Of a stretch of DNA of 64,000 nt, positions 21,143 to 30,169 are shown in pieces (within the stretch, counting starts at the first letter, position 1; each line of letters opens with the position of its first letter). The translations under genes were made by a program, and so were the position numbers. The DNA is from Vibrio sp. Of7-15 (GTDB lineage: Bacteria > Pseudomonadota > Gammaproteobacteria > Enterobacterales > Vibrionaceae), in assembly GCF_022347565.1 (NCBI RefSeq), contig NZ_JAKRGH010000004.1, forward strand, positions 186,001-250,000. The letters run 5' to 3'. The notes beneath the pieces were generated by a model, which saw nothing but the letters and a program-made list of their open reading frames with translations, was not told where the DNA came from and did not search any database.

Positions 21143-21985
21143 ATGCCATACATTACAGGAACTTTTCTTGACGGAAGTGACTATAAAAAGCTGATTACAA
21201 AAAAAACTCGCATTCTAAGAATGTTCAGAGAAGAAAACATGGCTAGGAAACATTTCCTCACTCTTAATTTGTCCAATTTATCGTCTTCCGAAAATATTGA
21301 AGCCATCCTATTTGGCGAATCTCCTCATTTAACTCAAGAGCATTTAAATGAAATTGCAAAATGCACGAAACTAAAAGAGCTGACGTTACATACATCTTCT
21401 GACTTAGATTTCTCCGTGTTAAATCAAACAAACATCGAGGAACTGATAATCACATTCGACTGTGAGGCAGACCCGTGTCAATCGATAGCAGAATTAAAAA
21501 CACTGAAGAAATTACGGGTAAAATTTAAAACACCAGGGCTAGAGTTTACCAACCCTATTCATCAATCTTTAGAGCTGATCCCCACCAGTGTTGAAGAACT
21601 TTGTATTAATGGACCAGTTTCTGATTTCAACTTATCAAGGTTGGAACATTTAAAGCTAAAACACCTGACTTTAGAGAATTTACCAACGTGTGAACTCAAT
21701 TTCTCAGTAGAAATGGCTCAGAATTTAGAAGGCCTATATATTATGAGCTGCGAGCACATTGGTTTTCTTCATTCATGGCCATTCAAAGGCTCAAAAAACT
21801 TAAAAATTCTCAATTTTTCCGGCTCCAGTTGGGATGCTATAGATGTAGAAGATTTTTGTGAAATAGAATCATTAAAAAGGGTACTTTTTAGTGACATCTT
21901 TAGCTTATTCGTATCTGATCGGAAAAACTTAAAGATTACAAGCCCAGGCTGGCAGCCTTACAAAGAATGCTTTGGTGAATTCTAA
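21143..21985 (+). CDS. leucine-rich-repeat-like protein, unknown function
   Basis: 280 residues with irregular leucine-rich repeats of about 22-25 residues: LKELTLHTSSDLDFSVLNQT, IEELIITFD, LKKLRVKF, VEELCINGP, LKHLTLENLP, LEGLYIMSC, LKILNFSGS. No signal peptide or membrane helix. AAGGAA precedes the ATG. The repeats predict a curved protein-binding surface. It is flanked by a 140-bp AT-rich gap and a terminator, so it is monocistronic. The partner is unknown. Confidence 0.72.
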   Translation: MPYITGTFLDGSDYKKLITKKTRILRMFREENMARKHFLTLNLSNLSSSENIEAILFGESPHLTQEHLNEIAKCTKLKELTLHTSSDLDFSVLNQTNIEELIITFDCEADPCQSIAELKTLKKLRVKFKTPGLEFTNPIHQSLELIPTSVEELCINGPVSDFNLSRLEHLKLKHLTLENLPTCELNFSVEMAQNLEGLYIMSCEHIGFLHSWPFKGSKNLKILNFSGSSWDAIDVEDFCEIESLKRVLFSDIFSLFVSDRKNLKITSPGWQPYKECFGEF

Positions 21986-22026
21986 CAGCCCTGAAGCATT
22001 CAAGCCCCTACTACAATACAAAACAA

Positions 22027-22053
22027 AAAAGCGAGCTACATAAGCTCGCTTTT
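22027..22053. terminator. bidirectional terminator after the leucine-rich protein gene
   Basis: An 11-bp perfect stem AAAAGCGAGCT/AGCTCGCTTTT (22027-22037 with 22043-22053), 40 bp after the stop and before the convergent hxlR-type gene. Confidence 0.85.
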
Positions 22054-22141
22054 CAAAAATGTTGTGTGGTGAATACGCATTTTAGTCATAACCCGTCGGG
22101 CAAAGCCTTTTTCTGCATAACCCTAATTACCAATTCTTCAA

Positions 22142-22516
22142 TCAAGACACTTGCTCTACATCAGGGTTTAATTGTTCCTGATGGCGTTGGCTCCAATCAC
22201 ACAGCATGTCCATTATTGGTCTCAGCTCATCAGCGATGTACGTACTCGTATATTCAACCCTAGGCGGCACTTCCGCATAGACTTTGCGCTCAACCAAATG
22301 ATTCGACTCCAACTCACGTAACTGTTGTGTCAGCATCTTCTGAGTGATCTTAGGAATACGCTTTCTAAGCTCGCCAAACCGCAACGTATTATCCCTCAGA
22401 TGATACAAAATGATCACCTTCCATTTCCCGCCGATAACGTCCATTGCGTTAGTCACCGGACATTCCTGATTTTCAGAACAACCTTTTTCAGAGTGTAACT
22501 CATTGTTTTTGTTCAT
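22142..22516 (-). CDS. HxlR-family transcriptional regulator
   Basis: A 124-residue MarR-like winged-helix regulator. The signature is clear: CPVTNAMDVIGGKWKVIILY, LRFGELRKRIPKITQKMLTQ and the wing VERKVYAEVPPRVEYTST. Cys residues near the N-terminus (GCSENQEC and C19) may sense redox or electrophiles, as in some HxlR proteins. It is divergent from the EthD-domain gene; two palindromes in the 240-bp gap are likely operators. Confidence 0.92.
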   Translation of the reverse strand: MNKNNELHSEKGCSENQECPVTNAMDVIGGKWKVIILYHLRDNTLRFGELRKRIPKITQKMLTQQLRELESNHLVERKVYAEVPPRVEYTSTYIADELRPIMDMLCDWSQRHQEQLNPDVEQVS

Positions 22517-22583
22517 TAGTTACCTTTTATATATCTAGTTTATAAACAGTGCGTACTTGATCTTAATACACTAAAAGTCTTAT

Positions 22584-22638
22584 GGTATATAAAAGATACC
22601 AACGGTGATAAAGATCCTTATGGATATTTTATACCATA
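22584..22638. promoter_or_regulatory. HxlR operator candidates
   Basis: Two inverted repeats lie between the divergent HxlR and EthD genes: GGTAT-N7-ATACC (22584-22600) and TATGG-N10-CCATA (22619-22638). Both contain the GGTAT/ATACC-like half-site and sit where they could control the EthD gene promoter. Confidence 0.45.
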
Positions 22639-22758
22639 AATCAGACAAAGAAACGTCTACTGGTAACAGAACGCTAAGCACTGCCTTTGTAGAGTGCTCA
22701 GCAAATAATTTTTTAAACGGTATAAAGCCGTTTTCATGGAAACTGGAGAACACTAGCA

Positions 22759-23283
22759 ATGATTAAAACACTACCTAACTTCAACAAAAGCTTAATCCTA
22801 TCCGGCTTATTGTCACTGGCTTTGCTAATACCTTCACTCAGTATGGCTGGCAATGGATCCGCAGCTGGGACACCTCAAAAGCCAACGGCTGAAGCGAGTG
22901 ATGCAAAACCAATGGTTAAAATCAGCTACCTCATGAGCCGCAAGTCGGGTATGACTCGCGATCAATTTCTGGATTATTGGTCAAATCAACATCCGGCAGC
23001 GGGAGGGGAAGGTTCTTTTGAAGCATTGGGCGTAAAACGATACATTCAAACTCACACCTTAGACATTCCAGAGCGTGAAGCCGTAGTGAGCGTGCGTACT
23101 GGTCTACTTCCAGAGTTTGATGGTGTAGCAGAAATTTGGATCGAGCAAGAGTATCTTGAAAAAGAATGGCCGACGAAGAAGGTGCAGGATTTCATTAAAA
23201 AGTTTTATGCCGATGAACTGAACTTCGTAGACTGGACTCGCTCAACAATTCTAGTATCAAAAGAATTGGTTTACATGCCTTAA
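22759..23283 (+). CDS. exported EthD-domain protein
   Basis: A 174-residue protein with an N-terminal signal peptide (about residues 1-31, ending SLSMAGNG) followed by a dimeric ferredoxin-like EthD domain. Family features are visible: VKISYLMSRKSGMTRDQFLD, the WSNQHP turn with its His, VKRYIQTHTL and DGVAEIW. EthD proteins are usually cytoplasmic and act in degradation of ethers, dehydrations or similar small-molecule reactions, so export is unusual. It is divergent from an HxlR regulator that probably controls it. The substrate is unknown. Confidence 0.85.
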   Translation: MIKTLPNFNKSLILSGLLSLALLIPSLSMAGNGSAAGTPQKPTAEASDAKPMVKISYLMSRKSGMTRDQFLDYWSNQHPAAGGEGSFEALGVKRYIQTHTLDIPEREAVVSVRTGLLPEFDGVAEIWIEQEYLEKEWPTKKVQDFIKKFYADELNFVDWTRSTILVSKELVYMP

Positions 23284-23378
23284 CTAGATTTCACACTCGG
23301 GCTTTGTGATGACGCACACCTGCGAACACCCAGCTTAACTGGTATTGCTCTGCCCGCGTTATCTATTGATTTTGATTC

Positions 23379-23408
23379 AGCCAGATGCCAAAAACATCTG
23401 GCTTTTCT
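23379..23408 (+). terminator. terminator after the EthD gene
   Basis: A 9-bp stem AGCCAGATG/CATCTGGCT (23379-23387 with 23395-23403) followed by a short T-rich run, about 95 bp after the EthD stop. Confidence 0.75.
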
Positions 23409-23507
23409 TACTCTTATACTTTTTAAACTCAAAAGCTGTTTACTTTTGGTTCTTTTCAGAAGCAGACAACAGTTGGTTTTGTTACCTGCATGATGCGCAC
23501 ATTGGCG

Positions 23508-24002
23508 TTAGTTCGATTTTGATGCGGCGTGCTGCTCAACAATGAACGCGATCACCTCATCATTTAAGCAAGATTTACTGACATATTGGCGCTGTTTACC
23601 CATATGAAGGATAAAGCCTAAATCAGTTTGTTGCAGTTGGTCGATTTCACTCCAAGCGATGCTACGGGTGTTTTTACCGCTTTTATAGCTCATGCCGTTA
23701 GAGCCAACTTGAAGTACCACCTTGCTGCTGGATTTCGTGCCGAAGGTTTGTCGCCATAGCCACCACGTTCTCTTAAAATAGACACTGCACGCCTCAACAA
23801 CACTCAAAACAATGAAGAACCAACCAACATAACCGTTAGGTAATAGCTCAAATTCTAATAAAACCACACCAAAAATAAGAAACAGTACGCCTTTTAAATA
23901 GGCTTTTGGAAATTCAACAGGCTGGCTAGTTTGATCATAACACTCTGCAAGAAAGGTTTTATCGAGGGTGTATTCTGTAGTGAAATCGAACTCTTTAGAC
24001 AT
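23508..24002 (-). CDS. YcxB-like membrane protein
   Basis: A 164-residue protein with two membrane helices (about residues 36-54 and 58-76) followed by a small PH-like beta domain (NGMSYKSGKNTRSIAWSEIDQL...GFILHMGKQRQYVSKSCL). That layout matches YcxB-type proteins of unknown function. No clear ribosome site was found. No partner genes. Confidence 0.7.
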   Translation of the reverse strand: MSKEFDFTTEYTLDKTFLAECYDQTSQPVEFPKAYLKGVLFLIFGVVLLEFELLPNGYVGWFFIVLSVVEACSVYFKRTWWLWRQTFGTKSSSKVVLQVGSNGMSYKSGKNTRSIAWSEIDQLQQTDLGFILHMGKQRQYVSKSCLNDEVIAFIVEQHAASKSN

Positions 24003-24234
24003 AGGTGGCTACTTTACGGTTTTCAGTGAATGAGTATTTCATGCTGCGATCTCGCAACGCGGGTATTGTATAGCGTCTCGGTGCGTTTCTTTAAGCTATT
24101 TTACTTATCTTTTGTAAATCAATACTACCGACAAGAACGACGCTCACCATCGCCAGCTTGCTGCCCACATTGGTATTAAGTGATGTGAATAAAAGGCGCT
24201 TAGTCCCAGCTAAAACGACCATTGCATTCCTCTT

Positions 24235-24558
24235 TTATACGAAAAAGAAGAGGTAGAGGACAGTCATAAAAAATAGCCAATTCAAAAACATAAAAACATC
24301 AAAAGAACACTTACGCTCTCTTCTTCGATGCCTTACAAAGGGATAAACTAAGCAAAAGTATGAGAATAAACCACCTGCCCCCATACTATTCATAGCAATG
24401 TAATTTTTACGCTTAAAGATCTCTGGCTCTTTGGCTAAATTATCGACTAACTGATGAATGTGTTTCTTATCGCCCAAAGAATAAACAACAAGATGATAAA
24501 AATAGACTAGACTCCACGAGAAAAACAGTAGCCCTATCAGTGGTTTTATCTCTAACAT
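24235..24558 (-). CDS. small membrane protein, unknown function
   Basis: 107 residues with hydrophobic segments at about 8-27, 57-75 and 86-106, and a basic loop (RHRRRERK) between the last two. An AGGGGGAT ribosome site precedes the ATG. I do not recognise the family. It lies between the YcxB-like gene and the Hachiman locus, on the same strand as both. Confidence 0.6.
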   Translation of the reverse strand: MLEIKPLIGLLFFSWSLVYFYHLVVYSLGDKKHIHQLVDNLAKEPEIFKRKNYIAMNSMGAGGLFSYFCLVYPFVRHRRRERKCSFDVFMFLNWLFFMTVLYLFFFV

Positions 24559-24993
24559 TTATCCCCCTAGAAACTCGAACCAAAGCTGAAACCATTGAAT
24601 ATATACTACGTTATGCTAACTCGTTGAAAGTAGCGTACGCAACTCAAAGGCTAAAGGTTAGTACCTTTAAAAGAAGCCGAGTCTACAAACGCCCTTAACT
24701 TGAACAGATTAACCACTTTGCTAATACGTAGATTTAATATAATGAATACGACAGAATCGCTTGGTGATCACAAATCAGTAGAAACGAAGTTGACTCAAAA
24801 TTGGACAGAAGTGAGTTGGTGTTGATGCCCAAACCCATACAGGTCAGACAAGTTTAGTTTCGGAAAATAAAAGCTCACATGTGACTTATGAGTCGATGGC
24901 TATTCATTTTTTGCTATTTAGCACCGCGCTCAGCGGCAAATATAGAGCGCAGCGGAAAATTTGTACGACAGCGGCGCTTTGTTACACGGCAGC
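24559..24993. other. intergenic region downstream of hamB
   Basis: No gene is supported. Near its right end (24920-24990) there is a locally GC-rich stretch in an AT-rich surrounding, with three AGCGG repeats, a GCGCTC/GAGCGC inverted repeat and the sequence TTGTTACACG (24979-24988), which recurs inverted on the other side of hamAB. Confidence 0.5.
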
Positions 24994-27900
24994 TTAACCA
25001 CTAAAGTACGATGGAAGCTTACTAATACACTCACTTACAACTTGATGGTATGTCTTCAAAATATCGGAATCGAACACATCAGAATCTACTCCTTGACCAT
25101 TAAGAACAGAACCAAGGGTCTTACAAACCTCTCTATCAACATAACCCTGAGAATAGAGCCACATTTCAAGGCTATTTGACAGCCCAAGCTTTAGACGTGT
25201 TTGCAACCTCCTAAGAAGCTCCAATACATCATCGCTTAATCCTTTACCCTCAGCCACATCAGCAATTGCTCCGACATATAACATGGAATCAAAAGAAAGC
25301 GCACCGTCAGCCAAGTCTACTACATGGTCCATTTTAATATTTCTGCGCTGCGACCCAGCTTGATAATAAGCACCTGATTGCTCCAAATGACCATGCAGAT
25401 CAGTGTAACTACTTCCTGAAATCCATAATTTTGTAAAATCTAATATAACGTTTTCAGGCTTTATTTTAAGAAACATCTTGTTGTTATTGAGCTGAGATAG
25501 CAATGGCCAGCAAATCACAAGAAGTTCATCGGAACTTTGAGCTTGTGCTACTTCGCCCCAATTTTCATCAAGCCAATTTTCGATTAAGAATAGATTTTTC
25601 AACCCCAGCAACGATTTTCCGAAGAATTGCCTTTTCTCTTCAGGCACAGAAAGAACTCTACTCGCGATAAGAGAAAATGCCGCCCGTAGCTTTTGTTTCT
25701 GATCGTCGTCTGACAAAAAGTAAGCTAATGTTCCTTGAGCCAACTCATCAAAGAATGTTTGAGGCGCATTTGGATTATCTTTCAAATAGGATAAAAAATA
25801 GCTTTCTATTGCTTCGATTAAAGCTTCTTTATAATCCATCTGATCCAGTAGCGAACTGATATCAATAGCGTTTTGATTTCCTGCGTCTATACAGCTTTGT
25901 CTATAGCCGCCTGGGTTTGCGATGAACTGGATAACATCAACATTAAGTTCTACAAAATCAAATGGCGAGGTCAAGTCAAGTAGGCTACTGGCGCAGTCCT
26001 CCGCATTAGTAAAATCGAGCAAATGCATTGCTCTTTGCCATCGCCACCTTTCACGAAAATTATTGCGCTTATCAAAAACGTGTGTATCAGCAAAAATAAC
26101 ACTCCCTTCGGTATGGTATCCAGCTCTACCTGCCCGCCCGATGAGATTATGGAAGTCTCGTGTGCTGATCTCTTGTCCTGCTTGAAATGTACTTGAAACA
26201 ACTAAGTATCTGATTGGAAGATTCACCCCCTGGGCAAGAGTTGAGGTACACACTACCAACACTGACTTATTGGATTCCATGGCCCACTCTACAGAAACAC
26301 GGATACCATTAGGAATGTTTGAGCTATGCGGCAATATTCCAAGAGAAATCGAACGAGTAAATATAAACTCATCTCCAAAATGCAAACTGGAAAGGTAAGC
26401 AATTTTGTCTAATTCGCTTTGATCGCTAGAAATGCTAGGTGGTGGTAAAGCAAGACCTCTTTCGTAGTAATCAACTAAAAGATCGCATATTGACGTAACA
26501 GTACTCTTTACACCGCAGAAGATAGCAACAGGTCCTTGATGGCATAATTTAACCCCTAAATAAGCTGCGACGCTGGGGTTATCGTTTTTGGCGGGAAAAA
26601 GCCGAGCGTTCCTCTCTCGGCCTCTCGTTCCGAGGTTTATTTGCTCAATCACTCTAGGAACGAAGAAATCTCTATCAGCCTCACGATCTTGATCGATATA
26701 TTGAAGTTGACCCATTGCTGTTTGCCAGCTTGCAAAGGCTGTACTTCGTACTGTTGGTAAACATCCAGCTCCTTGAATCTCAATGCCGGCGTCTCCATTC
26801 AGCCATTCACCAATTGAGTTTGCGTTAGCCATTACTGCGGATATCAATACCTTCTGAACATCATCACCTACGCGAGATTTGAGGTAGGCCATCAATAGCT
26901 CGTAGGTAACACCTCTCTTTCCAGTGTCAAATTGATGCCCTTCGTCAAAAATAAGCAAGCCGATTGAGTCAGCTAAAGCGGGTTCATGTCTAAGAAGATA
27001 AACAAGTTTCTCCGGTGTGGTAACAACTATAGACTTGGTAGCTATTCCTTCCTGATCAGTTTCTCCGGTTAAAAGTCTTATAAGAACGTCATCACTATCG
27101 GAAATATCCAGAACATCCTGCAATTCATTGATATTTAGATCTTCACCTTCAAATGCGTGTTCAAATGTAGCGGTAATCTCCCTACATAAGGCTCTGAATG
27201 GCGCGACGATTACAGCAACGTCAGAGCGCCCAGACAAAAACGAGCTTCTAATTATTAATTCTGTAGATTTTGTCTTTCCCGCACTAGTGGGCATTTGCAC
27301 AACAGCAGATGCACCAGACAAAACTCCTTGCTCGCCCAGCAACCTCTGAGCAGGCCAAAATTCTTGAACAAATGTCGGCTTAGTAATTACATTTACCCAT
27401 TGTTCTAAGGGGATTTGTGTATATTTCGGCAAACAGATTATTGAAGAGTTTTCGAGCTTTCTTAGCAGGATAGAAGAAATAATGTCGGCAAAAAAAAGCT
27501 CTCTATCAGAACCTTTTTCATAAACTTCATTCCTTAAGCACTGTATTGCCTGTTTAAAGCTCTGGGCATCAAGATTTAAACCAAAGAAGCTTCGAGTGGC
27601 GTAGCCGACACTATCTATTGCTTGCGTTAAATAAGTTCTTTCGACGCGATACCAATCTTCTTCAAAGTTGGACTTTAATATCCATATCAAAATTCCCTCA
27701 AGATTAGTGTCAGTGAGCAGTTCTGTTTTATAGACCAAACTTTTGGCCAGAACGAAGGAGCTGCCTGGCATGTTCGCTAAGTAGTAGGCTGCCGAACCTA
27801 TAATCTTTAGATAGATAATCATCTCATCAGCCAGATGAGATTGAATCAAAGCATCAAAATATTGCCCAACGGATATTAGCTCAGACTTTAACTCTTCATG

Positions 27901-28101
27901 CTCATCAGTTTCTCCAACCTGTAGTTCTCCACGAGCTTCGATAGCGGATAGGTCGCCCAATATCCCAATAGTCGTAATCAATAATTTACGCGGATCGACA
28001 GGTAGCTCTATATGAGATGCTTCATCAATAGCAAATTCATACATCTTTGCTTTCGACTTTGTAATTGCCAGCATTTTCTTTGAGGACTGTTCAAGCTTCA
28101 T
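24994..28101 (-). CDS. hamB: Hachiman anti-phage system helicase HamB
   Basis: A large SF2 helicase that, with HamA, forms the Hachiman defence complex; known HamB proteins sense damaged DNA and release the nuclease. The motifs appear in order (numbered from the ATG at 28101): Walker A MPTSAGKTKS (about 270-279), an ATPase box FDEGHQF (about 385-391), motif III SAVMAN, TLAQGVNLP, and motif VI DFHNLIGRAGRAGY. The product is about 1035 residues, normal for the family. The N-terminal ~230 residues and the region after about 720 are helical accessory domains. The chosen start overlaps the hamA stop by 11 nt and has GAGG upstream; an ATG at 28125 is also in frame. Confidence 0.9.
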   Translation of the reverse strand: MKLEQSSKKMLAITKSKAKMYEFAIDEASHIELPVDPRKLLITTIGILGDLSAIEARGELQVGETDEHEELKSELISVGQYFDALIQSHLADEMIIYLKIIGSAAYYLANMPGSSFVLAKSLVYKTELLTDTNLEGILIWILKSNFEEDWYRVERTYLTQAIDSVGYATRSFFGLNLDAQSFKQAIQCLRNEVYEKGSDRELFFADIISSILLRKLENSSIICLPKYTQIPLEQWVNVITKPTFVQEFWPAQRLLGEQGVLSGASAVVQMPTSAGKTKSTELIIRSSFLSGRSDVAVIVAPFRALCREITATFEHAFEGEDLNINELQDVLDISDSDDVLIRLLTGETDQEGIATKSIVVTTPEKLVYLLRHEPALADSIGLLIFDEGHQFDTGKRGVTYELLMAYLKSRVGDDVQKVLISAVMANANSIGEWLNGDAGIEIQGAGCLPTVRSTAFASWQTAMGQLQYIDQDREADRDFFVPRVIEQINLGTRGRERNARLFPAKNDNPSVAAYLGVKLCHQGPVAIFCGVKSTVTSICDLLVDYYERGLALPPPSISSDQSELDKIAYLSSLHFGDEFIFTRSISLGILPHSSNIPNGIRVSVEWAMESNKSVLVVCTSTLAQGVNLPIRYLVVSSTFQAGQEISTRDFHNLIGRAGRAGYHTEGSVIFADTHVFDKRNNFRERWRWQRAMHLLDFTNAEDCASSLLDLTSPFDFVELNVDVIQFIANPGGYRQSCIDAGNQNAIDISSLLDQMDYKEALIEAIESYFLSYLKDNPNAPQTFFDELAQGTLAYFLSDDDQKQKLRAAFSLIASRVLSVPEEKRQFFGKSLLGLKNLFLIENWLDENWGEVAQAQSSDELLVICWPLLSQLNNNKMFLKIKPENVILDFTKLWISGSSYTDLHGHLEQSGAYYQAGSQRRNIKMDHVVDLADGALSFDSMLYVGAIADVAEGKGLSDDVLELLRRLQTRLKLGLSNSLEMWLYSQGYVDREVCKTLGSVLNGQGVDSDVFDSDILKTYHQVVSECISKLPSYFSG

Positions 28102-28906
28102 TTGCTGCCCTCTCGTATAGATCATGAACCAAAGACATCAATAAAGGGCCTCTAATCACTATCATCTCCAAGTGCGTTGGGGATGAATGCTCCTTAGTTG
28201 AAGCTTCAGCTAAGGTTTCGACGCAACATGAACTATCAGTCAGAACAGCTGCTGCACCAAATTTTGTTTTATATGGGTGGTCAACATTTTGTTGGAATCT
28301 TGAGATGATGCCCATTCCAGCAAAATCTCTCTGATCATATAGCCTTTGCTTTGCACCGTTTAATGACTCCGCAAGTCTAGCCTCATCTTTTGAACTGTCG
28401 TCAATTGCGGTTTGCAAAGTATTTTTGGCATTGTTCTCAGAAAGGCGAGCCTTGACCTCGTATATTAATAATTCGTCTTTGCTGGAGGGGGCGTGATTCG
28501 TTTGCTTAAACCCCAAAACATCTGAACCCTTGGATGACTCATTACCAATTATCTTCCGATCGTAGCGAGTTCTTGGAACATAGTAATCATGGAGAAACAC
28601 CAAATAGTCAGCAACCAAGATTTCAGCAAAATCCCCTGCACGGATACTTGGCCCAGGGCTGTTAGTTTGATGCGGAAACTTTAGATTTAACAAATAATCT
28701 CTATTTGTCATCCCTTGAGGCTTGAGTATTTCTATTGCATCATCAGCACAATAGTGATTCCTAAAATGTCTTGCCCAATCTGACATTGCCTCTTTATTGG
28801 TCAAATCGTAAGCGAACTCAAATACAGGGACTTCATTACCTGTTGAAATAGAGATTACTTCACCAGTATCGTGAAGCCACTGAATATGTTCTTTAGTCCA
28901 AGGCAT
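28091..28906 (-). CDS. hamA: Hachiman anti-phage system nuclease HamA (DUF1837)
   Basis: A 271-residue DUF1837 protein, the effector nuclease of Hachiman. Key residues fit a PD-(D/E)xK fold: Glu95 in GDFAEILVADY, Asp129 in GSDVLGF and Glu150-Val-Lys152 in IYEVKARL. The PSIRAGDFAEIL and VPRTRYDRK segments are characteristic of the family. On infection or DNA damage the complex is thought to degrade DNA and abort the cell. It is the first gene of a two-gene operon overlapping hamB. No promoter motif is obvious in the 300-bp gap upstream. Confidence 0.9.
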   Translation of the reverse strand: MPWTKEHIQWLHDTGEVISISTGNEVPVFEFAYDLTNKEAMSDWARHFRNHYCADDAIEILKPQGMTNRDYLLNLKFPHQTNSPGPSIRAGDFAEILVADYLVFLHDYYVPRTRYDRKIIGNESSKGSDVLGFKQTNHAPSSKDELLIYEVKARLSENNAKNTLQTAIDDSSKDEARLAESLNGAKQRLYDQRDFAGMGIISRFQQNVDHPYKTKFGAAAVLTDSSCCVETLAEASTKEHSSPTHLEMIVIRGPLLMSLVHDLYERAANEA

Positions 28907-29205
28907 TTGCAGTTTACCGCGCCCTTTTATGTTTAATTATTCGTGTTGATCAAAATGCTAATCTACGCAGGTGGCGTGTAACAATTTATTAGATCCCAAA
29001 GTGAGGTAATTAAACACCCACTTTTGGACTTTTTGCACATCTGCCGGACAATAGCTTCCAGCTTAAATCATTGTTTTAGATAGAGTATAATCAAATGCAA
29101 TAAAACCGAGTTAAACCAATCTATCAGATCCAATCACCCCATAATGTGAAATAACCCAGCCTTCCCAAACTATTCCACTTAAATACGGTAGCTCGCTCAG
29201 CCTAA
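28907..29205. other. intergenic region upstream of hamA
   Basis: No gene is seen. It holds one copy of the 10-bp hamAB-flanking repeat (28975-28984) and an imperfect hairpin CCAAAGTG / CACTTTTGG (about 28994-29027) followed by a T-run on the plus strand. Presumably the hamA promoter is here. Confidence 0.4.
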
Positions 29206-29607
29206 TTAATTCAGCTCGTTTAGGCGGTAGATTTTGCGGTTGATGCCTGTGCCTTTGCGCTTTTTCTTCACTTCAATCACTTTTTTACTTTTATTGATGT
29301 TGTACGTGATGATGCCATCTACCAATACATCTTTACGTTTATTATTGCGGGCATCTAACTGAATGGTTTCTTTGTTTACTTCGCAGCGGTATTCCCAGTC
29401 ATCACGGTTACGGCTTTTTTCTGCCAAGAAGATGTTTGCGCCAGTTACGCCCACGGCATTAATAAGCTGAGGCGATTTATTTAACGCCATCGCCAAACCC
29501 GCTTTACAGATTTCGCGATCAGTGAAACGTTTTACTACGGAAGCTTGGGCGCTGGCTGCGGTTAACGATAAAACGAAAGTAGAGATGACAATTGTTTTTA
29601 ATTTCAT
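29206..29607 (-). CDS. small exported protein, unknown function
   Basis: The ATG at 29607 starts a clear signal peptide (TIVISTFVLSLTAASAQAS) after AGAAGAA; longer in-frame starts would bury it. The mature protein is about 110 residues and basic at its C-terminus (KKSKKVIEVKKKRKG...). It has two Cys residues (EICKAG and YRCEVN) that could form a disulfide in the periplasm. Family not recognised. Confidence 0.75.
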   Translation of the reverse strand: MKLKTIVISTFVLSLTAASAQASVVKRFTDREICKAGLAMALNKSPQLINAVGVTGANIFLAEKSRNRDDWEYRCEVNKETIQLDARNNKRKDVLVDGIITYNINKSKKVIEVKKKRKGTGINRKIYRLNELN

Positions 29608-29862
29608 GGTTATTCTTCTCATAAAACGGTTACTGGACACCGTTTTAATATTAACCAAACATCATTCTGTATTGCAATATTTATTTTATGAATTGATTAG
29701 GGCTTACACAGTTTTACGCCTGCCTAACTAAAAATTTAGAGTTGCTTCCAAAATGCGCAGACCAGTTTTCACTGTCATATTTTCTTAACAAGGCGATGTT
29801 CTAATTCGGTTGCTCGCTCGTAGCACTCATAAATCAAGGCACGATGGCTAGTCAGGTGGAAG

Positions 29863-30111
29863 ATGAATCAAACGGTAAAACTCGGGGAAGACACCCTTAA
29901 AAATTTACGTTCCGTTGAGTACCAATGGGTTCGCACCTTATACGTTGAAGGCTACACCTCTGATGAAATTAATGGCTACATTCACCAATGTTTTGGCGGC
30001 GATACGGTGTTTGCCGATCTGTTTCGTCGTGTCGCTTTAGATCAAGAAAGCATCTACCTCCTTTTGCAGTACGTTGGCAAAGCGCCATCCAGCTCAGAGC
30101 TCATCGGTTAA
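29863..30111 (+). CDS. small unknown protein upstream of the EAL gene
   Basis: 82 residues, acidic, mostly helical, no signal. A GGTGGAAG site precedes the ATG. The stretch VEGYTSDEINGYIHQCFGG suggests a helical DNA- or protein-binding unit, but no family is recognised. It ends 58 bp before the EAL gene and is probably co-transcribed with it. Confidence 0.6.
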   Translation: MNQTVKLGEDTLKNLRSVEYQWVRTLYVEGYTSDEINGYIHQCFGGDTVFADLFRRVALDQESIYLLLQYVGKAPSSSELIG

Positions 30112-30169
30112 TAAAAATCACGGGCTGTTATTCATCGTACTCTTTATTTTTGAACCATGGTTACAAGTA

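Larger units (their letters stand above)
24979..28984. repeat. 10-bp inverted repeat flanking hamAB
   Basis: TTGTTACACG at 24979-24988 is matched by its exact reverse complement CGTGTAACAA at 28975-28984. The two copies lie just outside the two-gene block. They could be boundary marks of an inserted module or a coincidence; no transposase or target duplication was found. Confidence 0.3.

Noticed and set aside
24920-24990. Integron attC site next to hamB
   Set aside because: The AACAAAGCGCC-like start resembles attC, but no matching GTTRRRY end or paired L boxes could be found within a normal attC length.
28979-29117. Integron attC site upstream of hamA
   Set aside because: GTGTAAC and GTTAAAC are spaced plausibly, but the inner boxes do not pair and no integrase is present.
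30074-30169. N-terminal extension of the EAL protein
   Set aside because: It overlaps the preceding gene and lacks a ribosome site; the ATG at 30170 begins the first membrane helix.
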